Assembly (NCBI GenBank): GCA_001563885.1
Contig: LKMM01000060.1
Span: 1 to 10,483, forward strand
DNA length: 10,483 bases
Origin: Natrialbaceae archaeon B1-Br10_E2g27
GTDB taxonomy: Archaea > Halobacteriota > Halobacteria > Halobacteriales > Natrialbaceae
Direction of reading: 5' to 3'
The position numbers were made by a program, and so were the translations under genes. Shown piece by piece: positions 1-5,580 of the stretch. Positions within the stretch are counted from its first letter, which is position 1; every line of letters begins with the position of its first letter. Under the pieces are notes generated by a model that saw only the letters and a list, made by a program, of their open reading frames with translations, searched no databases and was not told where the DNA came from.

Positions 1-5
1 AGGCA

Positions 6-200
6 ATGGCGAAAGGTACGGTTGATTTCTTCAACGACACTGGCGGTTACGGATTCATCGAGACTGAGGACGCAGACGACGACGTGTTTTTCCACATGGA
101 AGATGTTGGCGGCCCTGACTTAGAGGAAGGTCAGGAAGTCGAGTTCGACATCGAGCAGGCCCCCAAAGGCCCACGCGCGACGAACGTCGAGCGCCTGTAA
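6..200 (+). CDS. cspA: Cold-shock domain protein (CspA family)
   Basis: A 64-residue single cold-shock domain, the usual length for the family. These OB-fold proteins bind single-stranded RNA or DNA and act as RNA chaperones in the cytoplasm. The opening AKGTVDFFNDTGGYGFIE matches the family start and contains the RNP1 surface (GYGFI, residues 14-18). RNP2 is DVFFHM (26-31), with Phe28, Phe29 and His30 as the expected nucleic-acid-stacking residues. The central loop is strongly acidic (EDADDD, 21-26), as in halophiles. The protein ends in the typical ATNVERL strand. The ATG at base 6 fits the family N-terminus exactly. Its promoter lies before the window, so regulation cannot be judged. The next gene is 142 bases away and appears separately transcribed. 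Identification is secure; which paralogue this is cannot be decided. Confidence 0.96.
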   Translation: MAKGTVDFFNDTGGYGFIETEDADDDVFFHMEDVGGPDLEEGQEVEFDIEQAPKGPRATNVERL

Positions 201-268
201 GGCGGATTCGTACGGTATCGGCACTTGAGTGCAGTGTTTTACCATCCTCGAGTGGCAACCGTCTTCGA

Positions 269-273
269 TTTTT
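269..273 (+). terminator. T-run downstream of cspA
   Basis: Five consecutive T lie about 70 bases after the cspA stop, in an otherwise GC-rich gap; another four T lie at 237-240. Oligo-T tracts are the usual archaeal intrinsic termination signal. The same tract plus GTAT could instead be a weak TATA-like element for the cupin gene. Confidence 0.35.
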
Positions 274-342
274 GTATCTGTTAGGCCACCTCGGTTGCCC
301 CCGTCCAAAACGTATGTGGTGTCGCGGCTCACACCAACAGTT

Positions 343-723
343 ATGTCCGAATCGGATACCGAACCCGTGGTTCGTTCGAGCGACGCTATCGAGTACGACT
401 CAGTCGAGGCAGCCGACGGCCTCCGGAAAGGCGTGTTGATCGACGAAACCGATGGTGCACCCAACTTTGCGATCCGACGGTTCGTCCTCGAGCCCGGTAC
501 GTCGGTCCCAAAACACACCAACGCGGTCGAACACGAACAGTACGTTCTCGAGGGCACCTATACGGTCGGAATCGACGACGAGGAGTACACGGTGTCACCA
601 GGGGATGCATTGTTGATCCCGGCTGGAACCGTCCACTGGTACCGAAACGATGGCGACGAGCCTGGGGCCTTTCTCTGTGCGGTACCAAACGGCGACGACG
701 AAATCGAACTTCTCGAGGAGTAG
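343..723 (+). CDS. Small single-domain cupin protein
   Basis: A 126-residue protein starting at the ATG at 343. The open frame runs further upstream, but that extension is basic and hydrophobic, unlike the acidic MSESDTEP start. It is a single beta-barrel cupin. The second cupin motif is exact: G87, then P93-A-G95, H98 and N102 (G-x5-PxG-x2-H-x3-N). The first motif is G52-x5-H58-T-N60, followed by E63-H64-E65 and YVLEG (67-71). The second His of the canonical HxH is therefore Asn60, while His58, His64 and His98 remain as candidate metal ligands. Small cupins of this kind bind a divalent metal and include dioxygenases, isomerases and sensory or storage proteins; sequence alone does not choose among them. 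A weak TATA-like stretch (CGTATGT, 311-317) about 29 bases before the ATG would give a leaderless mRNA. The gene converges on the ferredoxin gene, 9 bases between stops. Confidence 0.9.
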   Translation: MSESDTEPVVRSSDAIEYDSVEAADGLRKGVLIDETDGAPNFAIRRFVLEPGTSVPKHTNAVEHEQYVLEGTYTVGIDDEEYTVSPGDALLIPAGTVHWYRNDGDEPGAFLCAVPNGDDEIELLEE

Positions 724-732
724 GCGCTGTAG

Positions 733-1077
733 TCAGTCGGAATCGGGGCGTCGTCGGGGGAGTACCTGCCCCCAGACGTGTTTCTCGAGCAGTGTCACCG
801 TCATCGGTTCCTCGACGGTAAGACAACACGACAGGCGTGGATACCCAAACCGCCGCGCTGTGGCGTCGTGCCAGTGGGTCGGCTCTGGTGCGGGCTCGAC
901 GCCGACGGTACAGGTCGCACACAGCCCCCGGCCGCCGCAGTTGGCATACTGTGATATCGTCCCATAGACCGAAAAGCCACGCTCGAGTAACGCCGTCCGG
1001 AGATTGGCTCCACGCTCGAGTTCGATCGTCGTGTCCTCGGAGCCGGTGACGACGCGGATGGGGACGTGGTCGCTCAT
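733..1077 (-). CDS. 2Fe-2S ferredoxin-like protein (plant/vertebrate type)
   Basis: A 114-residue protein with the beta-grasp ferredoxin fold signature. The cluster ligands are Cys47, Cys53 and Cys56 (motif CGGRGLCATC, C-x5-C-x2-C) and a distal cysteine at Cys84 or Cys85 (RLSCC). It should carry a [2Fe-2S] cluster and transfer single electrons in the cytoplasm to a partner enzyme not encoded here. The ATG at 1077 overlaps the stop of the upstream membrane-protein gene (ATGA), so the two are almost certainly co-transcribed and probably translationally coupled. The tail (VLPRRRPDSD) is short and basic. It lacks the N-terminal extension of the abundant halophilic ferredoxin and is probably a different, auxiliary ferredoxin. 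The adjacent Cys84-Cys85 leaves the fourth ligand ambiguous. Confidence 0.9.
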   Translation of the reverse strand: MSDHVPIRVVTGSEDTTIELERGANLRTALLERGFSVYGTISQYANCGGRGLCATCTVGVEPAPEPTHWHDATARRFGYPRLSCCLTVEEPMTVTLLEKHVWGQVLPRRRPDSD

Positions 1078-1748
1078 TCGTTTGGTGGCTCTCTATCGGT
1101 GATCTCTGCGCCGATTGCGCCGCCGACTGCAGACATCACAACGGCAATCGCGACGCCCATAAGCGTAAACACGCCAAGGATGGCTATAATCCCGACCCCG
1201 ACTCCGGCACTTCCGCCGTCTGCTTCGGGTGTCACAATCGTTGAGAAACCGAATAGCAGCGCAAATGCCGCCATCAAAAGCGCCGTTGGAACGGAGGCTA
1301 AAGCGCCTGCTAGTCCGCCGGTTATGGTGCTCTCTTTGGTGTCACTCCCCCTCAAATACCCCGCGACGCCGCCACCGACGAGCAATCCGGCCGGTCCCAA
1401 CACGAGTCCGAGCAATGGAATAATCCCCATCACAGCCGCGATCATAAAGCCAATCGTACCGCCGACGAGAGCGGCAATGAGTCGGCTCGTTGGCTCGGGA
1501 CCGGGTTGGCGGTGCTGGTTCACGCCAGCGTGGGGGTGCTCAGTGGTTCGTTCGCCACCCCTCTTGGGGTGTCGATCCTGCTCGTACTGATCGTTGGGCT
1601 CACCCCACGCTCTCCCGTCGTCTGCGCGGTCAGATCCCCAGCTCCCGTCCTCGTCCGTAGTACTGCTGTTTGTCGTCCAGTCGTTCGAGTCGGAGTCTCC
1701 GTTTGTTTCGGACGAATCGGTTCGATCGCCCCAGCTGTCGTCAGTCAT
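1074..1748 (-). CDS. Acidic-tail membrane protein, probable DUF5518 family
   Basis: A 224-residue protein. Residues 1-85 are a low-complexity hydrophilic region rich in Asp, Ser, Asn, Trp and Gly (repeated DxSWG-type motifs at 3-7 and 34-38). Residues 89-214 form about four transmembrane helices (roughly 89-108, 110-131, 148-170 and 183-214). The GGGVAGYLRGSDTKES stretch (125-140), followed by TGGLAGALASVP, resembles the conserved loop of haloarchaeal DUF5518 membrane proteins; I make that match from memory. The function of that family is unknown. The gene opens a two-gene unit with the ferredoxin, overlapping it by 4 bases. The disordered N-terminus probably faces the cytoplasm, but topology is inferred. 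The start at 1748 is the only Met before the membrane region and lies 28 bases after a TATA-like element. Confidence 0.8.
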   Translation of the reverse strand: MTDDSWGDRTDSSETNGDSDSNDWTTNSSTTDEDGSWGSDRADDGRAWGEPNDQYEQDRHPKRGGERTTEHPHAGVNQHRQPGPEPTSRLIAALVGGTIGFMIAAVMGIIPLLGLVLGPAGLLVGGGVAGYLRGSDTKESTITGGLAGALASVPTALLMAAFALLFGFSTIVTPEADGGSAGVGVGIIAILGVFTLMGVAIAVVMSAVGGAIGAEITDREPPNE

Positions 1749-1771
1749 TTATATTATATGATTGGTCGAAG

Positions 1772-1781
1772 TAGAAAATAG
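1772..1781 (-). promoter_or_regulatory. TATA-like element for the membrane protein/ferredoxin pair
   Basis: Read on the - strand this is CTATTTTCTA, centred about 28 bases before the ATG at 1748, which predicts a leaderless or near-leaderless transcript. A second AT-rich block (1748-1760) abuts the start codon and is too close to serve that ATG. Confidence 0.5.
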
Positions 1782-1878
1782 TACCCATGCTACGTTGAGT
1801 TGTTCACAGTGAGTCGAATCTTCGAGGTCGACCGATGATGGCGCACCATTTTGATCGTGCCACGAGTACGTACCCAGT

Positions 1879-2187
1879 ATGGTCGAGATGGAGGCCCCCG
1901 AACTCGACGGCACACAACTCAGATACAACGACGACAGCTGGGAGCTCGTTGGCACACTCGAGGTGAAACAAAACGGGAGACTCATCCAGGCGAAAGCACG
2001 CCAGCCCGATCGGGTTCGTGGAGCGACCGGCTGGCTCACGTACGTCCTCGAGACGCCGCCAGCATCGATCAATCCCGGCAATCCGACCGATATCACCTGC
2101 GAACTCACCGAAGACGGACATGGGCTTACGATTACTCGCAATCAGGCGACCGATCGATACAACCTCGAAAAATTGCAGTATGAGTAA
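1879..2187 (+). CDS. Unrecognised 102-residue haloarchaeal protein
   Basis: I do not recognise a named family. The protein is soluble and acidic, has no cysteine-pair motif or membrane segment, and is predicted by eye to be mostly beta strands (WELVGTLEVKQNGR, TGWLTYVLE, TDITCEL, HGLTITR). It contains a single Cys, at residue 75. The start could be the ATG at 1879 or the in-frame ATG at 1888 (residue 4, MEAPELDG). The T-rich CATTTTG at 1848-1854 lies about 28 bases before 1879 and would give a leaderless mRNA from the first ATG. The gene is 25 bases upstream of the helicase on the same strand and probably shares its transcript, so a role alongside that helicase is possible but only inferred. 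Codon use matches its neighbours, which supports a real gene. Confidence 0.75.
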   Translation: MVEMEAPELDGTQLRYNDDSWELVGTLEVKQNGRLIQAKARQPDRVRGATGWLTYVLETPPASINPGNPTDITCELTEDGHGLTITRNQATDRYNLEKLQYE

Positions 2188-2198
2188 GACTAGCTGAC

Positions 2199-2202
2199 GG
2201 AG
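2199..2202 (+). promoter_or_regulatory. Shine-Dalgarno for the helicase gene
   Basis: GGAG lies 10 bases before the ATG at 2213, in the 25-base gap after the upstream gene. Its presence agrees with translation of the helicase as the second gene of a shared transcript, and it supports this start. Confidence 0.6.
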
Positions 2203-2212
2203 CTATCTCTGG

Positions 2213-4384
2213 ATGTTCGTCGCCAGGGCGAGCAGTGGGCACGCCGTCCGTCCGACACTGCCGGTAGATGGGCGACCCGACTCCGAATCGCTCAAGTACG
2301 CGACCGGTCTATCCTATGGCGTGTCGAAGCAGGTCCAGGACGTCGGGACGATCTTCTGTCACCAGACCGGCGAGGAGTATCTCGTTGCCGTCGAACGTGA
2401 TGGTAAGCGGTTGTTTCGAGCGAAACTCGGGCTTTCGGAAACCTCGGCCGGCCCTCGGCCCGCGAAATTCCGGCTGAAACAGGGCTCGAGCGAAGAGCCC
2501 CGCCAGCCTGATGAGTTCGTCGAACTCGCCCGCCGGGCAAACCGGATCCGAATCTCAGAGCAGACCTCACGCACGGCCCGCGAGGAGTTACTCGAGATGC
2601 TTGCAGGTTATCAGCTCGAAGGAAAAGCGAAAGCCGTCAGGACCTGTCGCTACTGTGCGTCTGCGGGCCGATACTCGCCGGTTACGACCGAGACGGCGAT
2701 CAAAGACGACACCGACTGGATCTGTACGGACTGTGCACGCCAAGAACTCGAGCGCCAGCTCACCTACACCGGGGCCGGCGAGGTCACCGGCGCGGCCAAA
2801 GAGCGGTTAGAGGAGTTGATGCTCGAGGTTCAGGACCTCCAGCGGATCGTCAATCTGTTGCAGGGTCGGCTCGATCCGGACCTGACGAAGTTCGATACTA
2901 TCTCGGCGACCGTCGACGAGGTCGACCCCGTCCGGGTTGATTCGTTGAACACGCATCCCGGCCTGCAGAACTTGCTCGAGGACCGATTCGAGACGCTGTT
3001 GCCGGTCCAGAGCCTAGCGGTCGAGAACGGACTCTTCGACGGTGATGATCAACTTGTCGTCTCGGCGACGGCGACCGGAAAGACGCTCGTCGGGGAGATG
3101 GCTGGTCTTAACCGCGTCCTAAACGGGAAGGGCAAACTGCTCTTTCTCGTCCCACTAGTCGCACTTGCAAACCAGAAGTACGAGGATTTCAGAGACGAGT
3201 ACGGCCACCTCGTCGATGTCTCGATTCGGGTGGGGGCAAGTCGGATCAACGACGATGGTAATCGCTTCGATCCGAACGCCGACGTGATCGTCGGCACCTA
3301 CGAGGGAATCGATCACGCCCTGCGGACGGGCAAGGAGATGGGTGACATCGGGACCGTCGTCATCGACGAAGTGCATACGCTAAAAGAGGACGACCGAGGC
3401 CACCGCCTCGATGGCCTCATTTCGCGGCTCAAATACACCTGCGAGCAGCGGGCCAAAAGCCGGGACGACTATCAGGGTGTCCAGTGGGTCTATCTCTCGG
3501 CGACCGTCGGCAACCCCAAACAGCTCGGTGCGGCCTTGGAGGCGACGCTCGTCGAGTTCGAGGAACGGCCGGTACCGATCGAACGCCACGTCAGCTTCGC
3601 CGACGGCCGCGAGAAAGTACGCGTCGAGAACAAACTCGTCCGCCGGGAGTTCGATACCGAATCCTCGAAGGGGTATCGTGGCCAGACGATCATCTTTACG
3701 AACTCCCGGCGGCGCTGTCACGAGATTTCCCGCAAACTCGAGTATGCGTCTGCACCGTATCATGCGGGACTGGATTATAAGCGCCGAAAACAGGTCGAAC
3801 GCCAGTTTGGCGACCAAGAGCTTGCGGCAGTGGTGACGACCGCTGCCCTTGCAGCGGGGGTCGATTTCCCGGCCTCGCAGGTTATTTTCGACTCGCTTGC
3901 GATGGGCATCGAGTGGCTCTCTGTCCAGGAGTTCCACCAGATGCTCGGGCGGGCGGGTCGGCCCGACTATCACGACGAAGGCAAAGTGTACGTGCTGGTC
4001 GAACCCGACTGTGCCTATCACAACTCGATGGAGATGACCGAAGACGAGGTCGCATTTACACTCTTAAAAGGCGAGATGGAGTCGGTGATGACCCACTACG
4101 ACGAAGCGGCCGCAATCGAGGAGACGCTCGCGAACATCACTGTCGGGGGCAAAGCCGCAAAATCGCTCAACGACCGCATGCTCGGTGAGGTGCCGACCAA
4201 ACACGCAATCGGCAAACTCCTCGAGTATGAGTTTATCGACGGCTTCGAGCCGACGCCGCTTGGCCGAGTCATTACGGAACATTTCCTCGAACCAGGTGAG
4301 GCGTTTGCAATCGTTGACGCGATTAGAAAGGGAGCCCATCCTTACGAGTTGATCGCAGAGATCGAACTGCGAGAAGAGATGTAA
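2213..4384 (+). CDS. Ski2-like DEAD/DEAH-box helicase with N-terminal zinc site
   Basis: A 723-residue superfamily 2 helicase. Residues 1-140 form an alpha/beta N-terminal region. A four-cysteine zinc-type site follows: C145-x2-C148 and C171-x2-C174 (CRYC, CTDC). Residues 195-220 look like a helical linker. The RecA-1 lobe has Walker A ATATGKT (285-291), motif II DEVH (385-388) and motif III SAT (429-431). The RecA-2 lobe has TIIFTNSRRRC (492-502), AALAAGVDFP (544-553) and motif VI QMLGRAGRP (576-584). A helical tail follows (LLEYEFIDG, TPLGRVITEHFL). Motif II and the tail fit the Ski2/Hel308 group of ATP-dependent nucleic-acid unwinding enzymes. It may be the haloarchaeal family with the DUF5814 N-terminal domain, a recollection I could not verify. 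The start is constrained: an in-frame stop lies at 2195, and GGAG at 2199-2202 is spaced as a Shine-Dalgarno before the ATG. The substrate (DNA or RNA) cannot be told from the sequence. Confidence 0.93.
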   Translation: MFVARASSGHAVRPTLPVDGRPDSESLKYATGLSYGVSKQVQDVGTIFCHQTGEEYLVAVERDGKRLFRAKLGLSETSAGPRPAKFRLKQGSSEEPRQPDEFVELARRANRIRISEQTSRTAREELLEMLAGYQLEGKAKAVRTCRYCASAGRYSPVTTETAIKDDTDWICTDCARQELERQLTYTGAGEVTGAAKERLEELMLEVQDLQRIVNLLQGRLDPDLTKFDTISATVDEVDPVRVDSLNTHPGLQNLLEDRFETLLPVQSLAVENGLFDGDDQLVVSATATGKTLVGEMAGLNRVLNGKGKLLFLVPLVALANQKYEDFRDEYGHLVDVSIRVGASRINDDGNRFDPNADVIVGTYEGIDHALRTGKEMGDIGTVVIDEVHTLKEDDRGHRLDGLISRLKYTCEQRAKSRDDYQGVQWVYLSATVGNPKQLGAALEATLVEFEERPVPIERHVSFADGREKVRVENKLVRREFDTESSKGYRGQTIIFTNSRRRCHEISRKLEYASAPYHAGLDYKRRKQVERQFGDQELAAVVTTAALAAGVDFPASQVIFDSLAMGIEWLSVQEFHQMLGRAGRPDYHDEGKVYVLVEPDCAYHNSMEMTEDEVAFTLLKGEMESVMTHYDEAAAIEETLANITVGGKAAKSLNDRMLGEVPTKHAIGKLLEYEFIDGFEPTPLGRVITEHFLEPGEAFAIVDAIRKGAHPYELIAEIELREEM

Positions 4385-4402
4385 TCGGACTCGAGACGTC
4401 GC

Positions 4403-4420
4403 TTTTTCCAGTCGAACTGG
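4403..4420 (+). terminator. T5 tract with small hairpin after the helicase
   Basis: TTTTT at 4403-4407 is followed at once by CCAGT-CGA-ACTGG (4408-4420), a 5-bp stem with a 3-base loop. The tract lies 19 bases after the helicase stop and fits archaeal oligo-T termination. Because the hairpin is downstream of the T-run, it is not a bacterial-type terminator. Confidence 0.5.
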
Positions 4421-4460
4421 CCTCGACACTCGTTTCAGCGAAGATTCGATCTTATCAGCC

Positions 4461-4472
4461 AAAAAATAAATA
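4461..4472 (+). promoter_or_regulatory. TATA region for the DUF7504-like gene
   Basis: An unbroken A/T block (AAAAAATAAATA) in a GC-rich region. Initiation about 25-28 bases downstream falls near 4492-4496. This is past the possible TTG start at 4490 and about 30 bases before the ATG at 4526, so it supports the ATG. Confidence 0.6.
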
Positions 4473-4525
4473 GCGTCGGCCGAGTCGGTTTGCCTACGCG
4501 AGTACGTGTCATCTCACCCTCTATC

Positions 4526-5221
4526 ATGGAACCGACTACTCCAGCGGCGGTCGATCCTCCCGCAAACGTGTTGTTCGTCGCCTCAGACCAGCAGCAATCG
4601 GACACGTGTGAGTATCTTGCGTTCGGTGACGCCGATGCAACACTCTGGGTGACGTTTGCCGACCGCGACCGACCGCTTCCGGATCCTGAATCGATCCCTG
4701 GACAAGTTGGGCTGGTGACTATCGGTGACGTCTTAGCAGAGTCGACCCAGGAACCGGATTTTTCTGCACCCGTCGTAACCGATTCCGTTGCTGACCCGAC
4801 TGATATCGCGACGATCGGGATCACGATCAGTCGGTTTTGTGAGCGCTGGCATGACGATGGACACACAGTGACCGTCTGTTTTGACTCGCTGGATTCGTTG
4901 CTTCGGTACACGCCGACGGAGACGGTGTTCCGGTTCGTCCACGTCTTGACACAGCGATTCGAGAGTATCGGGGCCCACGCCTACTTCCATTTCAACCCGG
5001 ACCGCCACGAAGACTGGGTCGTCTCGACGTTCGGCGCGATCGTCGACGAGGTCGTCGCAGAATGCCCACTCGAGCAGTCACTCCCCGAAGCGACCGACGA
5101 AGAGATGGCCGAACGCCTCGAGGAGTGGGATTCCAAACCGTCGACAGCCGGCGAGAAATGGCTCGAGTACCCGATGACGGAGGCGACCGACGAGGAAATC
5201 GCCAACTTCCTCGGCGAGTGA
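4526..5221 (+). CDS. DUF7504-type degenerate KaiC/RecA-like protein
   Basis: A 231-residue protein starting at the ATG at 4526. A frame extension to a TTG at 4490 lies upstream of the likely transcription start. It has the haloarchaeal DUF7504 pattern. NVLFVAS (14-20) is followed by a Cys-containing helix, where other RecA-like proteins have a P-loop. Then come PTDIATIGITISRF (91-104), VCFDSLDSLLRYTPTETVFRFVHVLTQRF (117-145), and AYFHFNPDRHEDWVVSTFGAIVDEVV (152-177 region). No GxxxxGK(S/T) is present, so ATP binding of the usual kind is unlikely. The family is associated with signalling and regulation in haloarchaea, but no biochemical role is established that I know of. The C-terminus holds two EATDEE repeats (188-193 and 219-224), each starting an acidic helix; the protein ends 7 residues after the second. 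It stands alone, 50 bases before the tRNA gene. Confidence 0.8.
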   Translation: MEPTTPAAVDPPANVLFVASDQQQSDTCEYLAFGDADATLWVTFADRDRPLPDPESIPGQVGLVTIGDVLAESTQEPDFSAPVVTDSVADPTDIATIGITISRFCERWHDDGHTVTVCFDSLDSLLRYTPTETVFRFVHVLTQRFESIGAHAYFHFNPDRHEDWVVSTFGAIVDEVVAECPLEQSLPEATDEEMAERLEEWDSKPSTAGEKWLEYPMTEATDEEIANFLGE

Positions 5222-5240
5222 CGGAGCCGGAACGAAACCC

Positions 5241-5247
5241 TTTAAGA
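5241..5247 (+). promoter_or_regulatory. tRNA-Pro promoter (BRE/TATA)
   Basis: TTTAAGA is centred 28 bases before the first base of the mature tRNA. It follows a purine-rich BRE-like CGAAACCC (5233-5240). Spacing and sequence fit an archaeal tRNA promoter. Confidence 0.75.
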
Positions 5248-5271
5248 TGTGGGGACGAAACAGGTAGGTAC

Positions 5272-5344
5272 GGGATCGTGGGTTAGCTTGGTATACTTCG
5301 GGCCTTGGGTGCCCGTGACCCCGGTTCAAATCCGGGCGATCCCA
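5272..5344 (+). tRNA. tRNA-Pro (anticodon TGG)
   Basis: A 73-base cloverleaf without intron. The acceptor stem is GGGATCG (5272-5278) with CGATCCC (5337-5343), discriminator A5344; CCA is not encoded. The D-arm is 5281-5297 with a G-T wobble and one T-T mismatch. The anticodon stem is CGGGC/GCCCG (5299-5303/5311-5315), with loop CTTGGGT and anticodon TGG at 5306-5308, reading CCA and by wobble other Pro codons. The variable region is 4 bases (5316-5319). The T-arm is CCCGG-TTCAAAT-CCGGG (5320-5336). It has its own promoter and a TTTT at 5349-5352. Its 3' part and flank are repeated at 5451-5500. Confidence 0.96.
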
Positions 5345-5372
5345 TCAATTTTGCGCCGAACAAATCCGTGAG
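5323..5372 (+). repeat. Direct repeat copy 1: tRNA-Pro T-arm, 3' end and flank
   Basis: This 50-base unit starts in the T-stem of the intact tRNA (GGTTCAAATC) and runs 28 bases past its discriminator base to CGTGAG. By hand it matches 5451-5500 at 47 of 50 positions (differences at 5347, 5365 and 5366). It is consistent with the tRNA-side attachment site of an integrative element or with a local duplication. Confidence 0.85.
5349..5352 (+). terminator. T4 tract after tRNA-Pro
   Basis: TTTT begins 5 bases after the discriminator base and is a plausible terminator for the tRNA transcript. The same tract recurs in the duplicated copy at 5477-5480. Confidence 0.45.
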
Positions 5373-5394
5373 GCGCACATTCGTTGTCTCGACC

Positions 5395-5460
5395 GATTTG
5401 AACCCTGGAAGTCGCAGCGCTCGAGCAAAGGAGAGCGAGCGTCTTCCTCTGGTTCAAATC
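5395..5460. repeat. Nested inverted repeat ending in T-arm sequences
   Basis: Three nested arms pair in register. The outer arms are GATTTGAACC (5395-5404) with GGTTCAAATC (5451-5460). The middle arms are GGAAG (5407-5411) with CTTCC (5443-5447). The inner arms are CGCTCG (5418-5423) with CGAGCG (5436-5441). In total 21 base pairs lie in 66 bases, with a 12-base loop. The outer arms are tRNA T-arm sequence in both orientations, so the structure is tied to the tRNA-tail duplication and is unlikely to be a simple terminator. Confidence 0.8.
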
Positions 5461-5500
5461 CGGGCGATCCCATCGATTTTGCGCCGAACAAACTCGTGAG
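5451..5500 (+). repeat. Direct repeat copy 2: displaced tRNA-Pro 3' fragment
   Basis: The second copy of the 50-base unit lies 128 bases downstream, with no acceptor 5' strand, D-arm or anticodon arm before it, so it cannot be a functional tRNA. The match starts at GGTTCAAATC; the five bases before it (CCTCT) break the 5' T-stem. An isolated tRNA 3' end downstream of an intact tRNA is the classic footprint of site-specific integration, but no integrase is visible and only 78 bases separate the copies. Confidence 0.85.
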
Positions 5501-5541
5501 CGCAAGCAGTTTGACGAGCACGGATTGTGAGCGAAACAAGT

Positions 5542-5549
5542 TCTTATAT
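5542..5549 (+). promoter_or_regulatory. TATA box of the subtilase gene
   Basis: TCTTATAT follows the purine-rich BRE-like GCGAAACAAG (5531-5540). Initiation about 26 bases downstream would leave a leader of roughly 8-10 bases before the ATG at 5581, with no Shine-Dalgarno. Confidence 0.65.
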
Positions 5550-5580
5550 GCTCGAGTGACCTACTGGTTTGCTGTAGCAT

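Larger units (their letters stand above)
5345..5580. other. Gene-free tRNA-tail region
   Basis: There is no credible gene in these 236 bases. They hold the second tRNA 3' fragment, the inverted repeat and the subtilase promoter. Two related stretches (TCGTGAGCG at 5495-5503 and TTGTGAGCG at 5525-5533, each followed by A-rich sequence) suggest further decayed repetition. The open frames crossing the region are translated tRNA sequence and shadows of the protease gene. Confidence 0.7.

Noticed and set aside
229..342. N-terminal extension of the cupin from 229
   Set aside because: The added 38 residues are neither acidic nor cupin-like, and the ATG at 343 begins a typical acidic haloarchaeal N-terminus.
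4490..4525. TTG start for the DUF7504-like gene
   Set aside because: It lies at or before the transcription start predicted from the A/T block at 4461-4472; the ATG at 4526 fits the family better.
5345..5450. A living integrative element between the tRNA-Pro copies
   Set aside because: Only 78 bases separate the copies and no integrase or other gene is present; at most a remnant.
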